Source: Allobosea sp. Leaf344 (lineage in GTDB: Bacteria; Pseudomonadota; Alphaproteobacteria; Rhizobiales; Beijerinckiaceae). From it: DNA of 64,000 nucleotides. Below the pieces are notes generated by a model that did no database searches, was not told the origin of the DNA, and was given only the letters and a program-made list of their open reading frames with translations. The stretch spans positions 265 through 64,264 of the forward strand of contig NZ_LMRT01000009.1 of NCBI RefSeq assembly GCF_001426225.1, in the 5' to 3' direction. This document shows positions 50,239 through 59,193 of the stretch, in pieces; positions within the stretch are counted from its first letter, which is position 1; each line of letters starts with the position of its first letter. Made by a program: the position numbers and the translations under genes.

Positions 50239-51198
50239 TCAATAGAGGAAGCCTGCCAGGGCGATGAAGAGCGGGATGCCCAGCACCAGATTGAAGGGGA
50301 AGGTGATGGCCAGCGGCGCGGTCAGATACAGCGCCGGATTGGCCTCCGGCAGTGCCATCCGCACGGCCGCCGGGGCGACGATGTAGGAGGCGCTGGCGCT
50401 GAGCGTCGCCAGCACCACCGCCCCGCCCTGCGACATGCCCGCGAGCCAGCCCGCAGCGAGGCCCAGCCCGCCGTTGAGCACCGGCGCGGCGAGGGCGAAG
50501 AGCACGATGCCGGCATGGGCGCGCCGCAGCGTGCCCATCTGCCGCGCCGCCTGGATGCCGAGATCGAGCAGGAACAGGCACAGCACGCCGCGGAACAGAT
50601 CGACGAAGAGCGGCTTCACCGGCTGCAGGCCCTCCCGCCCGACGATGGCGCCGATGCACAGGCCGCCGACCAGCAGCACCACGCTCTTGCTGGTCAAGGT
50701 GCGGGCGATGACGTGACCCAGCCCCTGCCGGCTGGTGCCGGAGCCTGCCAGCAGCAGGGCAACGATGATCGCCGGCACTTCCATGATCGCGAGCAGCGCC
50801 GTGACATAGGGCTCGTAGCCGATGCCGGCGCCGTCGAGATAGACCAGCACCGCCAGGAAGGTGACGGCCGAGACCGAGCCGTAATGCGCCGCCAGCGCCG
50901 CGGCGTCGATGGTGCCGAGGCCCAGCACCCGGCGCAGCACGGCATAGGCCCAGAGCGGGATCAGCAGCGCCAGGCCGATGGCGAGCAGCGCCGGCCAGAG
51001 GATGTCGCCGGCGGGTGCGGAGACCAGATCGGCCCCGCCCTTCATCCCGATCGCCAGCATCAGATAGATCGACAGGGTCGTGAAGGCGGCGTCGGGAAGC
51101 TTGAGGTCGCTGCGCAGGGCCGCGGCCACGGCGCCGAGGACGAAACACAGCGTCATCGGCGAAAACAGATGCGTGGCGGCGAGGGAGAGAGAGGACAT
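50239..51198 (-). CDS. SbtA-like sodium-dependent bicarbonate transport family permease
   Basis: A 319-residue membrane protein of the SbtA/DUF897 family with about ten segments. Conserved features are LKLPDAAFTTLSIYLMLAIGMKGGADL near 31-57, AAHYGSVSAVTFLAVLVYLDGAGIGYEPYVTALLAIMEVPAIIVALLL near 105-152, and a second repeat GTLRRAHAGIVLFALAAPVLNGGLGLAAG. Start ATG at 51198 was chosen because upstream codons are charged and unconserved. Cyanobacterial relatives take up bicarbonate with sodium; the substrate here is inferred. A LysR gene lies 1.3 kb away beyond the TerC gene. Confidence 0.85.
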   Translation of the reverse strand: MSSLSLAATHLFSPMTLCFVLGAVAAALRSDLKLPDAAFTTLSIYLMLAIGMKGGADLVSAPAGDILWPALLAIGLALLIPLWAYAVLRRVLGLGTIDAAALAAHYGSVSAVTFLAVLVYLDGAGIGYEPYVTALLAIMEVPAIIVALLLAGSGTSRQGLGHVIARTLTSKSVVLLVGGLCIGAIVGREGLQPVKPLFVDLFRGVLCLFLLDLGIQAARQMGTLRRAHAGIVLFALAAPVLNGGLGLAAGWLAGMSQGGAVVLATLSASASYIVAPAAVRMALPEANPALYLTAPLAITFPFNLVLGIPLFIALAGFLY

Positions 51199-51262
51199 TG
51201 TGCGCTCCGGACGAGGGACCGGGGCGGCTCTAGCCTCACGACCGCACAACATAAACCCAATA

Positions 51263-51276
51263 GTATCGAATGATAC
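51263..51276. promoter_or_regulatory. Short dyad GTATC-GAAT-GATAC upstream of the SbtA-like gene
   Basis: Perfect 5-base arms at 51263-51267 and 51272-51276 lie in an AT-rich patch, 65-78 bases upstream of the SbtA-like start in the region shared with the terC gene. It may be a regulator-binding site, perhaps for the LysR protein at 52493. Confidence 0.3.
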
Positions 51277-51495
51277 GATTAAATAATTCGATGCAATCGT
51301 CGCCCGGCGGCATTGACGCTTTCAATCGCATCGATTGAGGGCGGCCCCCTTGTCTCACCGCCTTCTCGCCACAATATCCCCCGCACCAGCCGGTCCGGGC
51401 CCCTCTGGCGACCCATGGTCGTGATGTCGGACCAATCGCATCCATCGCGAAGCGCAATCCCGTCGTGGAGCGCTCAACCAGAGGGCCGCATACCC

Positions 51496-52476
51496 ATGGA
51501 CACCGTCCTGTCGCTACTCATGTCCGATTTCGTCGGCAAGCCGGCCTGGCTCTGGCTGGCCTTTCTCGGCATCGTCATCGTGCTGCTCGCCTTCGACCTC
51601 GGCGTCCTCCACAAGGAGGACAAGCAGATGGGCATCGCCGAGAGCCTCAAGCTCTCGGCCTTCTACATTCTCGTCGCCATCGCCTTCGGCGGCTGGATCT
51701 GGTGGTCGATGGGGCCGACCAGCGGCATGCAGTATTTCACGGGATACGCGATCGAGAAGGCGCTCTCGATCGACAATGTCTTCGTCATCTCGATGATCTT
51801 CGCCTATTTCGCGATCCCGCCGAAATACCAGTACCGCGCCCTGGTCTGGGGCATTCTCGCCGTGCTGGTGCTCCGCGGCATCATGATCGGCGCCGGCGCC
51901 GCCCTGGTGCAGAGCTATGACTGGATTCTGCTGCTCTTCGGCGCCTTCCTCCTCGCCACGGGCGTCAAGATGCTGCTGGTCAAGGAGGGCGAGACCGACA
52001 TCTCCAAGAACCCCGTGCTGCGCTTCCTGTCGAAGCGCATGCGGGTGACCCCGGAGCTGCACGGCCAGCGCTTCTTCGTGCGCCAGCCCGATCCGGCGAC
52101 GGGGCGGCTGGTGCTGTGGGCGACGCCGCTGTTCCTGGCGCTGGTCGTGATCAACATCGCCGATTTGATCTTCGCGGTCGATTCGGTGCCGGCGATCTTC
52201 GCGATCACCACCGACACCTACATCGTCTTCACCGCCAACATCATGGCCGTGCTCGGCCTGAGGGCGCTGTATTTCGCGCTGGCGGCGATGGTGCACCGCT
52301 TCGCCTATCTCAAATACGCGCTCGCTCTGGTGCTGGTCTTCATCGGGCTGAAGATCTTCTGGAGCTACTTCTTCGGCAAGGTCGACCCCGCGCTCTCGCT
52401 GGGCGTCACCCTCGCCTTGATCGCCGGCGGCGTCGGCGTCTCGCTCTGGAAGACGCGGAGCACCGCCACCGCCTGA
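51496..52476 (+). CDS. TerC-family (Alx/TerC) membrane protein
   Basis: A 326-residue TerC/Alx-family integral membrane protein, about eight to nine segments. Motifs are WLAFLGIVIVLLAFDLGVLHKEDKQMGIAESLKLSAFYILVAIAFGGW near 20-67, YAIEKALSIDNVFVISMIFAYFAIPPKYQYRALVWGI near 83-119, and DLIFAVDSVPAIFAITTDTYIVFTANIMAVLGLRALYFAL near 220-260, with the two acidic D-N-V-F and D-S-V-P elements conserved. Homologues export manganese or protect against metals and alkali. ATG at 51496 was chosen; an in-frame frame reaches 51313 but is not conserved. I looked for a yybP-ykoY riboswitch in the leader and did not find one I could support. Confidence 0.9.
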   Translation: MDTVLSLLMSDFVGKPAWLWLAFLGIVIVLLAFDLGVLHKEDKQMGIAESLKLSAFYILVAIAFGGWIWWSMGPTSGMQYFTGYAIEKALSIDNVFVISMIFAYFAIPPKYQYRALVWGILAVLVLRGIMIGAGAALVQSYDWILLLFGAFLLATGVKMLLVKEGETDISKNPVLRFLSKRMRVTPELHGQRFFVRQPDPATGRLVLWATPLFLALVVINIADLIFAVDSVPAIFAITTDTYIVFTANIMAVLGLRALYFALAAMVHRFAYLKYALALVLVFIGLKIFWSYFFGKVDPALSLGVTLALIAGGVGVSLWKTRSTATA

Positions 52477-52492
52477 GCCGGCGGGCCTACCC

Positions 52493-53419
52493 TCACGCAG
52501 CCGGCGCAGGCGCAGGCCCGCCGGCTGCCTCCAGCGAATGCACGATGTGCTCGGCCAGAAGCGCCGCGGCCCGCGATATCCCCGGCGCCTGGTACAGCAC
52601 GATCTCGGTATCGGGCAGCGGCGGCAGCCGGCGTTCCGCCTCGCCGAGCACGATCAGCCCCGGCGGCACCATTTCGCGGGGCAGCACCGTCACGCCGAGC
52701 CCTGCCCGGACCGCGGCCTGCAGCCCCATCAGGCTCGGGCTGGTATAGATCACGCGCCACGCCCGGCCAGCCTGGTCGAGCGCGGCCTGTGCCCGGCGGC
52801 GATAGACGTCCGGGATCGGCGCCAGCACGAGCGGCAGCGGCTCCTCCGCGTCGATCACCAGCCTCGGGCTCGCCACCCAGACCAGCACCTCCCGCCAGAC
52901 GCCGACGCCCTTGGCCGAAGCGGCACGGCCGCTGCCGCCGCCCTGGGGCTCGCGCTTGAACAGGACCAGATCATATTGGCCCTTGGCGAAGCCATCGAGC
53001 AGGTTGACGGTGAAGTCGCAATTGACGTCGAGCGCTACCCGCGGATGCGCCCTGGCGAAACGCGCCAGCACGTCCGGCAGATGGAAGGTGGCGAAATCCT
53101 CGGGCGTGCCGAGCCGGACCGCGCCGTCGATCCCCGGCTCCATGATGCGCGAGCGCGCCTCGTCGCAGAGATGCAGCACCTGGCGGGCATAGCCGAGCAG
53201 GATCTCGCCATCCGGCGTCAGATGGGTCTCGCCGCCGCGTCCCCCCACCCTGTCGAAGACGCGCTTGCCGAGCCCCTCCTCCAGCTTCTTGATCTGCAGC
53301 GAGATGGTCGACTGGGTGCGCGACACCCGGTCCGCGGCCCGGGAGAACCCGCCGCTGTCGACGATGGCGACGAAGCTGCGCAGCAGGTCGAGATCGAAGG
53401 GCGGCGGCGGGGTCGGCAT
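52493..53419 (-). CDS. LysR-family transcriptional regulator
   Basis: A 308-residue LysR-type regulator. The N-terminal helix-turn-helix is DLDLLRSFVAIVDSGGFSRAADRVSRTQSTISLQIKKLEEGLGKRVFDR (about 7-55), followed by the effector-binding periplasmic-type domain from about 90. It ends 17 bases after terC on the other strand (convergent). Its target cannot be identified; the SbtA-like gene with its dyad and the NHL-repeat gene are the nearest candidates. Confidence 0.92.
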   Translation of the reverse strand: MPTPPPPFDLDLLRSFVAIVDSGGFSRAADRVSRTQSTISLQIKKLEEGLGKRVFDRVGGRGGETHLTPDGEILLGYARQVLHLCDEARSRIMEPGIDGAVRLGTPEDFATFHLPDVLARFARAHPRVALDVNCDFTVNLLDGFAKGQYDLVLFKREPQGGGSGRAASAKGVGVWREVLVWVASPRLVIDAEEPLPLVLAPIPDVYRRRAQAALDQAGRAWRVIYTSPSLMGLQAAVRAGLGVTVLPREMVPPGLIVLGEAERRLPPLPDTEIVLYQAPGISRAAALLAEHIVHSLEAAGGPAPAPAA

Positions 53420-53502
53420 CGGGGCTCGCGGGTTGACGCTGGGTTGCCGAGATTGCCCTGTCGCTCTCCGCCTGGCCAGCCAAACTTGCGGGCGGCCGGC
53501 CG

Positions 53503-54354
53503 TCAGCCGAGCCGTCTCAGGCGGGTGATGCGGCTGGGATTGCCCTCCGCCAGCAGGATATCGCCCTCCGGCGTGCCGAACAGGCCATGGGCGCCGTTCA
53601 GCACCGGCCGGCAGCGCCCCAGCCTCTCGCCCTGCGGACCGATCTTCTGCAGGCTGGGCACCATGTCGGTGACATAGGCATGGCCGTCCTCGTCGCCCCA
53701 GATCCCGACCGGCTGGTAGAACCAGTCCCAGCTCTGCCTGTGGCGCCCGTCCCTGTCGAAGACCTGCACCCGGTTCAGGCTCCGGTCGACCACCACGACG
53801 CGGCCATCGGCAAAGGTCCAGAGCGCATGCGGCCAGCCGAATTGCCCGGCCTCGCTGCCCTGGCTGCCCCAGCCGCCGATCAGGATGCCGTCCCCGGAGA
53901 AGCGGTGGACCCGGCTCGCGGCATAGCCATCGGCGACATAGATGTCGCCCCAGGCCGAGAGATGCGCGTCGGTGGGATGATTGAACGGAGAGAGCGGCTC
54001 CCCTCTTCGCCCCAGCCCGCCGATCCGCTCGCCGGAGAGCGAGCAGATGATGACTTCATGCATGTCGCGATCGACCACCAGCAGGCGCCCCTCGGCGTCG
54101 ACGGTCATCATATGCGAATCCGCGATCATCTCGCCGCCCCAGCCGCCGAGATAGGTGCCGTCCGGCGACAGCTCGACGATGCGCGGATCCGCCGGCTGCA
54201 CCAGCGGATCCTGGCGCAGCATCACGAAGACATGGCCACGCCCGTCCACCGCGACATCGGTGACGAAGCCCGCATTGGCGGGCCAGGAGCCGAAGGGCCG
54301 CTCGATGCGGTAGCTTGTGTCGCCGAGGGCGACGATGAGCTCGTGCTGGGCCAA
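53503..54354 (-). CDS. NHL-repeat beta-propeller protein
   Basis: A 283-residue protein built of NHL-type repeats, probably a six-bladed propeller: GHVFVMLRQDPLV, DGTYLGGWGGEMI, EGRLLVVDRDMHEVIICSLSGERIGGLG, WGDIYVADGYAASRVHRFSGDGILIGGWGSQGSEAGQFGWPHAL, and DGRVVVVDRSLNRVQVFDRDGRHRQSW. Similar repeats occur in peptidyl-alpha-hydroxyglycine lyases, but the catalytic residues were not confirmed. No signal peptide is seen, so cytoplasmic. TTG at 54354 is the predicted start. Confidence 0.8.
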   Translation of the reverse strand: MAQHELIVALGDTSYRIERPFGSWPANAGFVTDVAVDGRGHVFVMLRQDPLVQPADPRIVELSPDGTYLGGWGGEMIADSHMMTVDAEGRLLVVDRDMHEVIICSLSGERIGGLGRRGEPLSPFNHPTDAHLSAWGDIYVADGYAASRVHRFSGDGILIGGWGSQGSEAGQFGWPHALWTFADGRVVVVDRSLNRVQVFDRDGRHRQSWDWFYQPVGIWGDEDGHAYVTDMVPSLQKIGPQGERLGRCRPVLNGAHGLFGTPEGDILLAEGNPSRITRLRRLG

Positions 54355-54531
54355 ATCGGAAGATCCTTTGCGCGAGAGGGCGACGGCGTCGCAGCGGCTG
54401 CGCCACCGCCCGAGCTTAGACGCTCTTGCGCCGCCGCCTCAACCGCGCGCCGAGCCAGCCTCCATGCTCGAGGGCACGCTTGACAGCGCAGGCACGCTGG
54501 CGGCTAAGGCAGCAGGGCAGGAGCGCTTCGC

Positions 54532-55722
54532 ATGACGGACAGGCTGACCACCGCGATCGGCACGATCAGCGGCACCTCCATGGACGGGATCGACATCGCC
54601 CTGATCGAGACCGATGGGCGGGACAGGGTGCGCCCCGGCCCCGGCCGCACCCTGCCCTATCCGCCGGAGCTGCGCGCCGAGCTGCAGGCTCTGCTGGCCG
54701 ACCCGTCGATCGCCGAACGCGAGCCGCTGACCGCGCTGGAGGAGCGCGTCACCCTAGCCTTCACCGATGCGATCGCGCGCTTCATGGCGGATGAGGGGAT
54801 CGCGCCCGCTTCGGTCGACCTCATCGGCCTGCACGGGCAGACGGTGTTCCACCGCCCCGAACGCCGCTTCACCCGGCAGCTCGGCCGCGGCGACATCATG
54901 GCCAGGCAGCTCGGCATCGCCGTCGTCGACGGCTTCCGTCAGGCGGATGTGAAGAGCGGCGGCCATGGCGCGCCGCTGGCGCCGCTCTACCACGCCGCCA
55001 TGGTCGCGCGGCTGCCCAAGCCGGTAATGGTGCTGAACTGGGGCGGGGTCGGCAATGTCACCTATGTCGGCAGCGACAGCATCCTGGCTTTCGACACCGG
55101 TCCGGCCTCCGCCCTGATCGACGATTTCATGCAGCGCCATTACGGGCGCGCCTTCGACGCCGATGGCGCCGTCGCGGCGCAGGGGACGGTCGATTCCGGC
55201 TGTCTGGCGCAGCTGATGGATCATCCGTTCTTCGCGCTGCCGCCGCCGAAATCGCTCGATCGCCAGGCTTTTCATGCGCATGCCGGGCTGGTCGCGGGGC
55301 TCGCGCCGGAGGATGCGGTGGCCACGCTGACCGCCTTCACCATCGCCGCCACGGCCGCGGCCGTGAAGCATGTGCCGGAACCGCCGCAGCGCTGGCTCGT
55401 CGGCGGCGGTGGCCGGCACAATCGCAGCCTGATGGCGGGCCTCGCGGCCGCGCTCGGTGTCGCCGTCGATCCGGTCGAGGCGGAGGGCTGGGACGGCGAC
55501 CAGATCGAGGCACAGCTCTTCGGCTATCTCGCCGTGCGCTCCAGGCTGGGCCTGCCGCTCAGCCTGCCGACCACGACCGGCGTGCCCTACCCGATGCCGG
55601 GCGGCGCGTTCTGGCCCGCGAGCTTAGCGCGCTCGCTATCGTCCTTCAGCGCGATGCCCGAGAGCCCGCGGGCCAGCGCCTGTTCGATCAGCCAGCCGAG
55701 CCGCGCCGCCGCCTGCGCATAG
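54532..55722 (+). CDS. anmK: Anhydro-N-acetylmuramic acid kinase
   Basis: A 396-residue AnmK that phosphorylates 1,6-anhydro-MurNAc in cell-wall recycling. Motifs are TISGTSMDGIDIALIETDG near 10-28, IGLHGQTVFHRPE near 98-110, VDGFRQADVKSGGHGAPLAPLYHAAM near 134-159, and NWGGVGNVTYV near 169. The kinase part ends near residue 360 (LPLSLPTTTGVPYPMPGGA). About 35 more residues without family similarity follow before the stop, overlapping the convergent eutC by 136 bases; the original stop may have been lost. ATG at 54532 was chosen as start. Confidence 0.9.
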   Translation: MTDRLTTAIGTISGTSMDGIDIALIETDGRDRVRPGPGRTLPYPPELRAELQALLADPSIAEREPLTALEERVTLAFTDAIARFMADEGIAPASVDLIGLHGQTVFHRPERRFTRQLGRGDIMARQLGIAVVDGFRQADVKSGGHGAPLAPLYHAAMVARLPKPVMVLNWGGVGNVTYVGSDSILAFDTGPASALIDDFMQRHYGRAFDADGAVAAQGTVDSGCLAQLMDHPFFALPPPKSLDRQAFHAHAGLVAGLAPEDAVATLTAFTIAATAAAVKHVPEPPQRWLVGGGGRHNRSLMAGLAAALGVAVDPVEAEGWDGDQIEAQLFGYLAVRSRLGLPLSLPTTTGVPYPMPGGAFWPASLARSLSSFSAMPESPRASACSISQPSRAAACA

Positions 55723-56366
55723 CCCAGCCCTTCCGGGCGGATATTGGAGACGCAGTTGCGCGCCTCGTCGGTCAGCCCCGGCCGCGGCGCATAGGTGAGG
55801 TAGGCACCGAGCGAATCCGGCGCCGAAAGTCCTGGCCGCTCGCCGATCAGCACCAGGGCCAGCCGCGCCTGGAGCAGCAGGCCGACCTCGTCGCCCAGCG
55901 CCACCCGCGCCTGCGAGGCGATCACGACGGGCGCGATCGCATGGCCGCCGAGCAGCGGCAGCAGCGCGGCGAGCAACGGCGCGGCGTGGCGATGTACGGC
56001 CGTCGCCGACAGCCCATCCGCCAGGATGATCGCGAGGTCGCAGGGGCGCTGCGCCGCCGACAGCGCATTCCGCCCCGCCGCGCCGAGCCGCCGGCCGAGA
56101 TCGGGACGGCGCAGATAGGTCTCGCGGCTCTCGGCCCGGCTCTCGACCAGGAGCGTGGCCAGCCCGGCCGCCGCGAGGTCCTGGGCGAGCGCCTCGGCGC
56201 GGAACGGCTCATGCACCGCATCGCGGGCGCGCGCATGAGCGAGGCCGAAGCGCAGCACCTCGCTCGTCGGCAGCGAGGCCCCGACCCGCCCGAGCCCGAC
56301 GCGGGCCGGCGTCAGCGCCGCCAGCCGCTCGAAACCCGCGGCGACGCGCCGGCCATCGCCGCTCAT
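55587..56366 (-). CDS. eutC: Ethanolamine ammonia-lyase small subunit
   Basis: A 259-residue small subunit of adenosylcobalamin-dependent ethanolamine ammonia-lyase, which with EutB converts ethanolamine to acetaldehyde and ammonia. Recognisable regions are ALTPARVGLGRVGASLPTSEVLRFGLAHARARDAVHEPF near 16-54, LRRPDLGRRLGA, and CDLAIILADGLSATAVHRHA. The C-terminal ends RAKLAGQNAPPGIG. It is shorter than the 295-residue E. coli protein at the N-terminus, as in many non-enteric species. The ATG at 56366 overlaps the eutB stop by four bases. Confidence 0.9.
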   Translation of the reverse strand: MSGDGRRVAAGFERLAALTPARVGLGRVGASLPTSEVLRFGLAHARARDAVHEPFRAEALAQDLAAAGLATLLVESRAESRETYLRRPDLGRRLGAAGRNALSAAQRPCDLAIILADGLSATAVHRHAAPLLAALLPLLGGHAIAPVVIASQARVALGDEVGLLLQARLALVLIGERPGLSAPDSLGAYLTYAPRPGLTDEARNCVSNIRPEGLGYAQAAARLGWLIEQALARGLSGIALKDDSERAKLAGQNAPPGIG

Positions 56367-57745
56367 GCCGCCTGCCCCGGAAGCGCCGCGAGCAGCGCCT
56401 GTCCGCCGGCGCGCAGTCTTCCGGCGCCGTCGCTCAGCCCCATGCGCGCCAGCCATTCCTCGAATTCCGGCGCGCGCTTCAGCCCCAGAACCTCCCGGAC
56501 ATAGAGCTGATCGTGGAAGGAGGTGGATTGGTAGTTGAGCATGATGTCGTCGGCGCCGGGCACGCCCATGATGAAGCTGACGCCCGCCGTGCCGAGCAGG
56601 GTCAGCAGCGTGTCCATATCGTCCTGATCGGCCTCGGCATGGTTGGTGTAGCAGATGTCGCAGCCCATCGGCAGGCCGAGCAGCTTCCCGCAGACATGAT
56701 CCTCGAGCCCGGCCCGGACGATCTGCTTGCCGTCATAGAGATATTCCGGGCCGATGAAGCCGACCACGGTGTTGACGAGAAGCGGCTCATAGGCCCGCGC
56801 GACGGCATAGGCCCGCGCCTCCAGCGTCTGCTGGTCGACGCCGTGATGCGCGTCGGCCGACAGCGCCGAGCCCTGCCCGGTCTCGAAATACATCAAATTC
56901 TCCCCCAGCGTGCCGCGCCGCAGCGAGCGCCCCGCCTCGAGCCCCTCCTGCAGCAGCCCCAGCGAAACGCCGAAGGAGGCATTGGCCGCTTGCGTCCCGG
57001 CGATCGACTGGAACACCAGATCGACCGGCGCCCCTTGCTCGATCAGCGCGATCGCGCTCGTGACATGGGTCAGCACGCAGCTCTGGGTCGGGATTTCGAA
57101 ACGCGCGATCAGCGCATCCAGCATGCGCATGAGATCGCCGATCCGGTTCAGGCTGTCCGAGGCGGGATTGATGCCGATCACCGCATCGCCGCAACCATAG
57201 AGCAGCCCGTCCACCGTCGAGGCCAGGATGCCGGCCGCATCGTCGCTGGGATGGTTCGGCTGCAGCCGCACCGAGAGCCGCCCGGGCAGGCCGATCGTGT
57301 TGCGGAAGCGCGTGACCACCCGGCATTTCCGCGCCACCAGAATGAGGTCCTGGTTGCGCATCAGCTTGGACACGGCCGCGACCATCTCGGGGATCAGCCC
57401 CGGCGCCAGAGCCGTCAGCACTGCCGGCGTCGCGGCGTCCGAACACAGCCAGTCGCGGAACTCCCCGACCGTCAGCGAAGCCACCGGCGCGAAGGCCTGC
57501 GCGTCGTGCCGGTCGAGGATCAGCCGCGTCACATCGTCGGACTCATAGGGGACCACCGCTTCGTTCAGGAAGCGCGACAGCGGCAGATCCGCCAGGGCGA
57601 ACCGCGCCGCCATCCGCTGCTCATGGCTCTCCGCCGCCAGGCCGGCCAGCACGTCGCCGGAGCGCAACGGCGTCGCCTTGGCCAGCAGCATGCGCAGATC
57701 GTCGAAGACGTGGCGCGTCGTGCCGAGCGTGCAGGAATAGGACAT
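56363..57745 (-). CDS. eutB: Ethanolamine ammonia-lyase large subunit
   Basis: A 460-residue catalytic subunit. Start ATG at 57745 (MSYSCTLGTTRHVFDDLRMLLAKATPLRSGDVLAG) matches family N-termini; the longer frame upstream does not. Key regions are CGDAVIGINPASDSLNRIGDLM near 190-211, FESIAGTQAANASFGVSLGLLQEG (with F-Q-S-I-A-G here) and YFETGQGSALSADAHHGVDQQTLEARAYA near 276-305. No eutA, microcompartment or aldehyde dehydrogenase genes flank it, so this is the short eutBC form. A cobalamin supply must come from elsewhere. Confidence 0.95.
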   Translation of the reverse strand: MSYSCTLGTTRHVFDDLRMLLAKATPLRSGDVLAGLAAESHEQRMAARFALADLPLSRFLNEAVVPYESDDVTRLILDRHDAQAFAPVASLTVGEFRDWLCSDAATPAVLTALAPGLIPEMVAAVSKLMRNQDLILVARKCRVVTRFRNTIGLPGRLSVRLQPNHPSDDAAGILASTVDGLLYGCGDAVIGINPASDSLNRIGDLMRMLDALIARFEIPTQSCVLTHVTSAIALIEQGAPVDLVFQSIAGTQAANASFGVSLGLLQEGLEAGRSLRRGTLGENLMYFETGQGSALSADAHHGVDQQTLEARAYAVARAYEPLLVNTVVGFIGPEYLYDGKQIVRAGLEDHVCGKLLGLPMGCDICYTNHAEADQDDMDTLLTLLGTAGVSFIMGVPGADDIMLNYQSTSFHDQLYVREVLGLKRAPEFEEWLARMGLSDGAGRLRAGGQALLAALPGQAA

Positions 57746-58005
57746 GGCGGCTCCCGGACTTCGCGGCCGAGCCTGTGGCCGCCGACCGCGCTTGACAAGC
57801 ATCATCTTTAGCGGTGTGCATCGCCGATCCGCCGCAATGGCGCCCGGCCCCTGACGTTCCATGTGCTTTCGCGGACCAGTTCGCTTTCGCTCCAGGCGCC
57901 CCCATCGGCGGGGCCGCCCCGGCCGAGGTTGAGTGCAGCGCGACGCGCGCGTCCCATCCGTCCGCCTCCCAGAACTCAGCCGAGGAGCCGCCCGAGCCGG
58001 CGGCT

Positions 58006-58875
58006 ATGCCCATGCCAGACGAGACCGCCATCCTGACCCTGTCCTGCCCGAACCGCCCGGGCATCGTCGCCGCCGTCTCGACCCTGCTGTTCGAGGCCGG
58101 CTGCAACATCCTCGACGCGCAGCAGTTCGACGATACCGAGACGGGCCGCTTCTTCATGCGCGTCGTCTTCAACCGCCTGCCGGACAGCCAGCCCCATTCG
58201 GCCATCCATGGTGCGGTGGAGGCGCTGGCCCAGCGCTTCGCCATGGAATTCACGCTGCGGGAGACCCTGCGGACCAAGCGCGTCCTGCTGCTGGTCTCGA
58301 AATTCGATCATTGCCTGGCCGATCTGATCTATCGCTGGCGCATCGGCGAATTGCCGATGGAGATCGTCGGCATCGTCTCCAACCATGGCCGCGACAGCAT
58401 CGCCACCACCGATATCGGCGAGCTGCCCTTCCACCATCTGCCGGTGACCCGGCAGACCAAGGCCGAGCAGGAGGCGCAGCTCTGGACGCTGGTGCAGGAG
58501 ACGCAGGCCGACCTCGTCATCCTCGCCCGCTACATGCAGATCCTGTCGGACGAGCTCTCGGCCAGGCTGCTCGGGCGCTGCATCAACATCCACCACTCCT
58601 TCCTGCCCGGCTTCAAGGGCGCCAAGCCCTATCACCAGGCGCATGAGCGCGGGGTGAAGCTGATCGGCGCGACCGCGCATTACGTCACGCCGGACCTCGA
58701 CGAGGGGCCGATCATCGAGCAGGATGTCGAGCGCATCTCGCATCGCGACACGCCGGAGGATCTGATCCGCAAGGGCCGCGACATCGAGCGCCGGGTGCTG
58801 GCGCGCGCCGTGCTGCATCATCTCGAGGACAGGGTCCTGCTGAACGGCCGCAAGACCGTGGTGTTCACCGACTGA
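58006..58875 (+). CDS. purU: Formyltetrahydrofolate deformylase
   Basis: A 289-residue PurU that hydrolyses 10-formyl-THF to formate and THF. The N-terminal ACT domain begins [35 protein letters not shown]. The formyltransferase-like domain includes [13 protein letters not shown] and the catalytic triad in [45 protein letters not shown] (N, H, D). The start was set at ATG 58006; the upstream in-frame 64 residues are P/A-rich and not conserved. A second ATG at 58012 is possible. It is divergent from eutB across 260 bases. Confidence 0.95.
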   Translation: MPMPDETAILTLSCPNRPGIVAAVSTLLFEAGCNILDAQQFDDTETGRFFMRVVFNRLPDSQPHSAIHGAVEALAQRFAMEFTLRETLRTKRVLLLVSKFDHCLADLIYRWRIGELPMEIVGIVSNHGRDSIATTDIGELPFHHLPVTRQTKAEQEAQLWTLVQETQADLVILARYMQILSDELSARLLGRCINIHHSFLPGFKGAKPYHQAHERGVKLIGATAHYVTPDLDEGPIIEQDVERISHRDTPEDLIRKGRDIERRVLARAVLHHLEDRVLLNGRKTVVFTD

Positions 58876-58902
58876 CGGCCCAAACGCAGCGGGCCTCGGC
58901 GC

Positions 58903-59166
58903 TCACGCGCCTTTCGCGATCGCCTGCCGCAGCCGGGCCAGCGCTTCCTCGGCGCCGGCCTTGACCATGACGTCCTGCGTCTGCGCATCGGCCTCGACCC
59001 GCGCCATCAGCGCCGCCACCGTCACGGGCTCGCCGGCAGCGACCTGCTTCAGCACCGCGTTGGCCAGCACATTCGGCCAATAGGCGGCGCCGCCCTTGGC
59101 CAGGCCCTTGGCCTTGCGCCCCTCGAACTCCTTGGCCAGCTGTTCCGGCGTCTTCTTGGCCATCAT
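58903..59166 (-). CDS. Small hypothetical protein, alpha-helical
   Basis: An 87-residue basic, mostly helical protein: AKKTPEQLAKEFEGRKAKGLAKGGAAYWPNVLANAVLKQVAAGEPVTVAALMARVEADAQTQDVMVKAGAEEALARLRQAIAKG. I do not recognise a family. The first two codons are ATG ATG, so 59163 is an alternative start. It lies downstream of the glutamine amidotransferase gene on the same strand with a 27-base gap. It is shorter than any enzyme domain I know and its function is open. Confidence 0.65.
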   Translation of the reverse strand: MMAKKTPEQLAKEFEGRKAKGLAKGGAAYWPNVLANAVLKQVAAGEPVTVAALMARVEADAQTQDVMVKAGAEEALARLRQAIAKGA

Positions 59167-59193
59167 GGTCCTCGTGCGGTCGACGCTGCCGGC

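Noticed and set aside
51199-51495. Possible yybP-ykoY manganese riboswitch ahead of the terC gene
   Set aside because: TerC-family genes are often preceded by this element, but I could not find its conserved core sequences or a convincing paired structure in the leader.
57746-58005. EcfG-type promoter for eutB or purU
   Set aside because: A GTTCC is present near 57,853 but no matching AACG or AACC lies 16-17 bases away.
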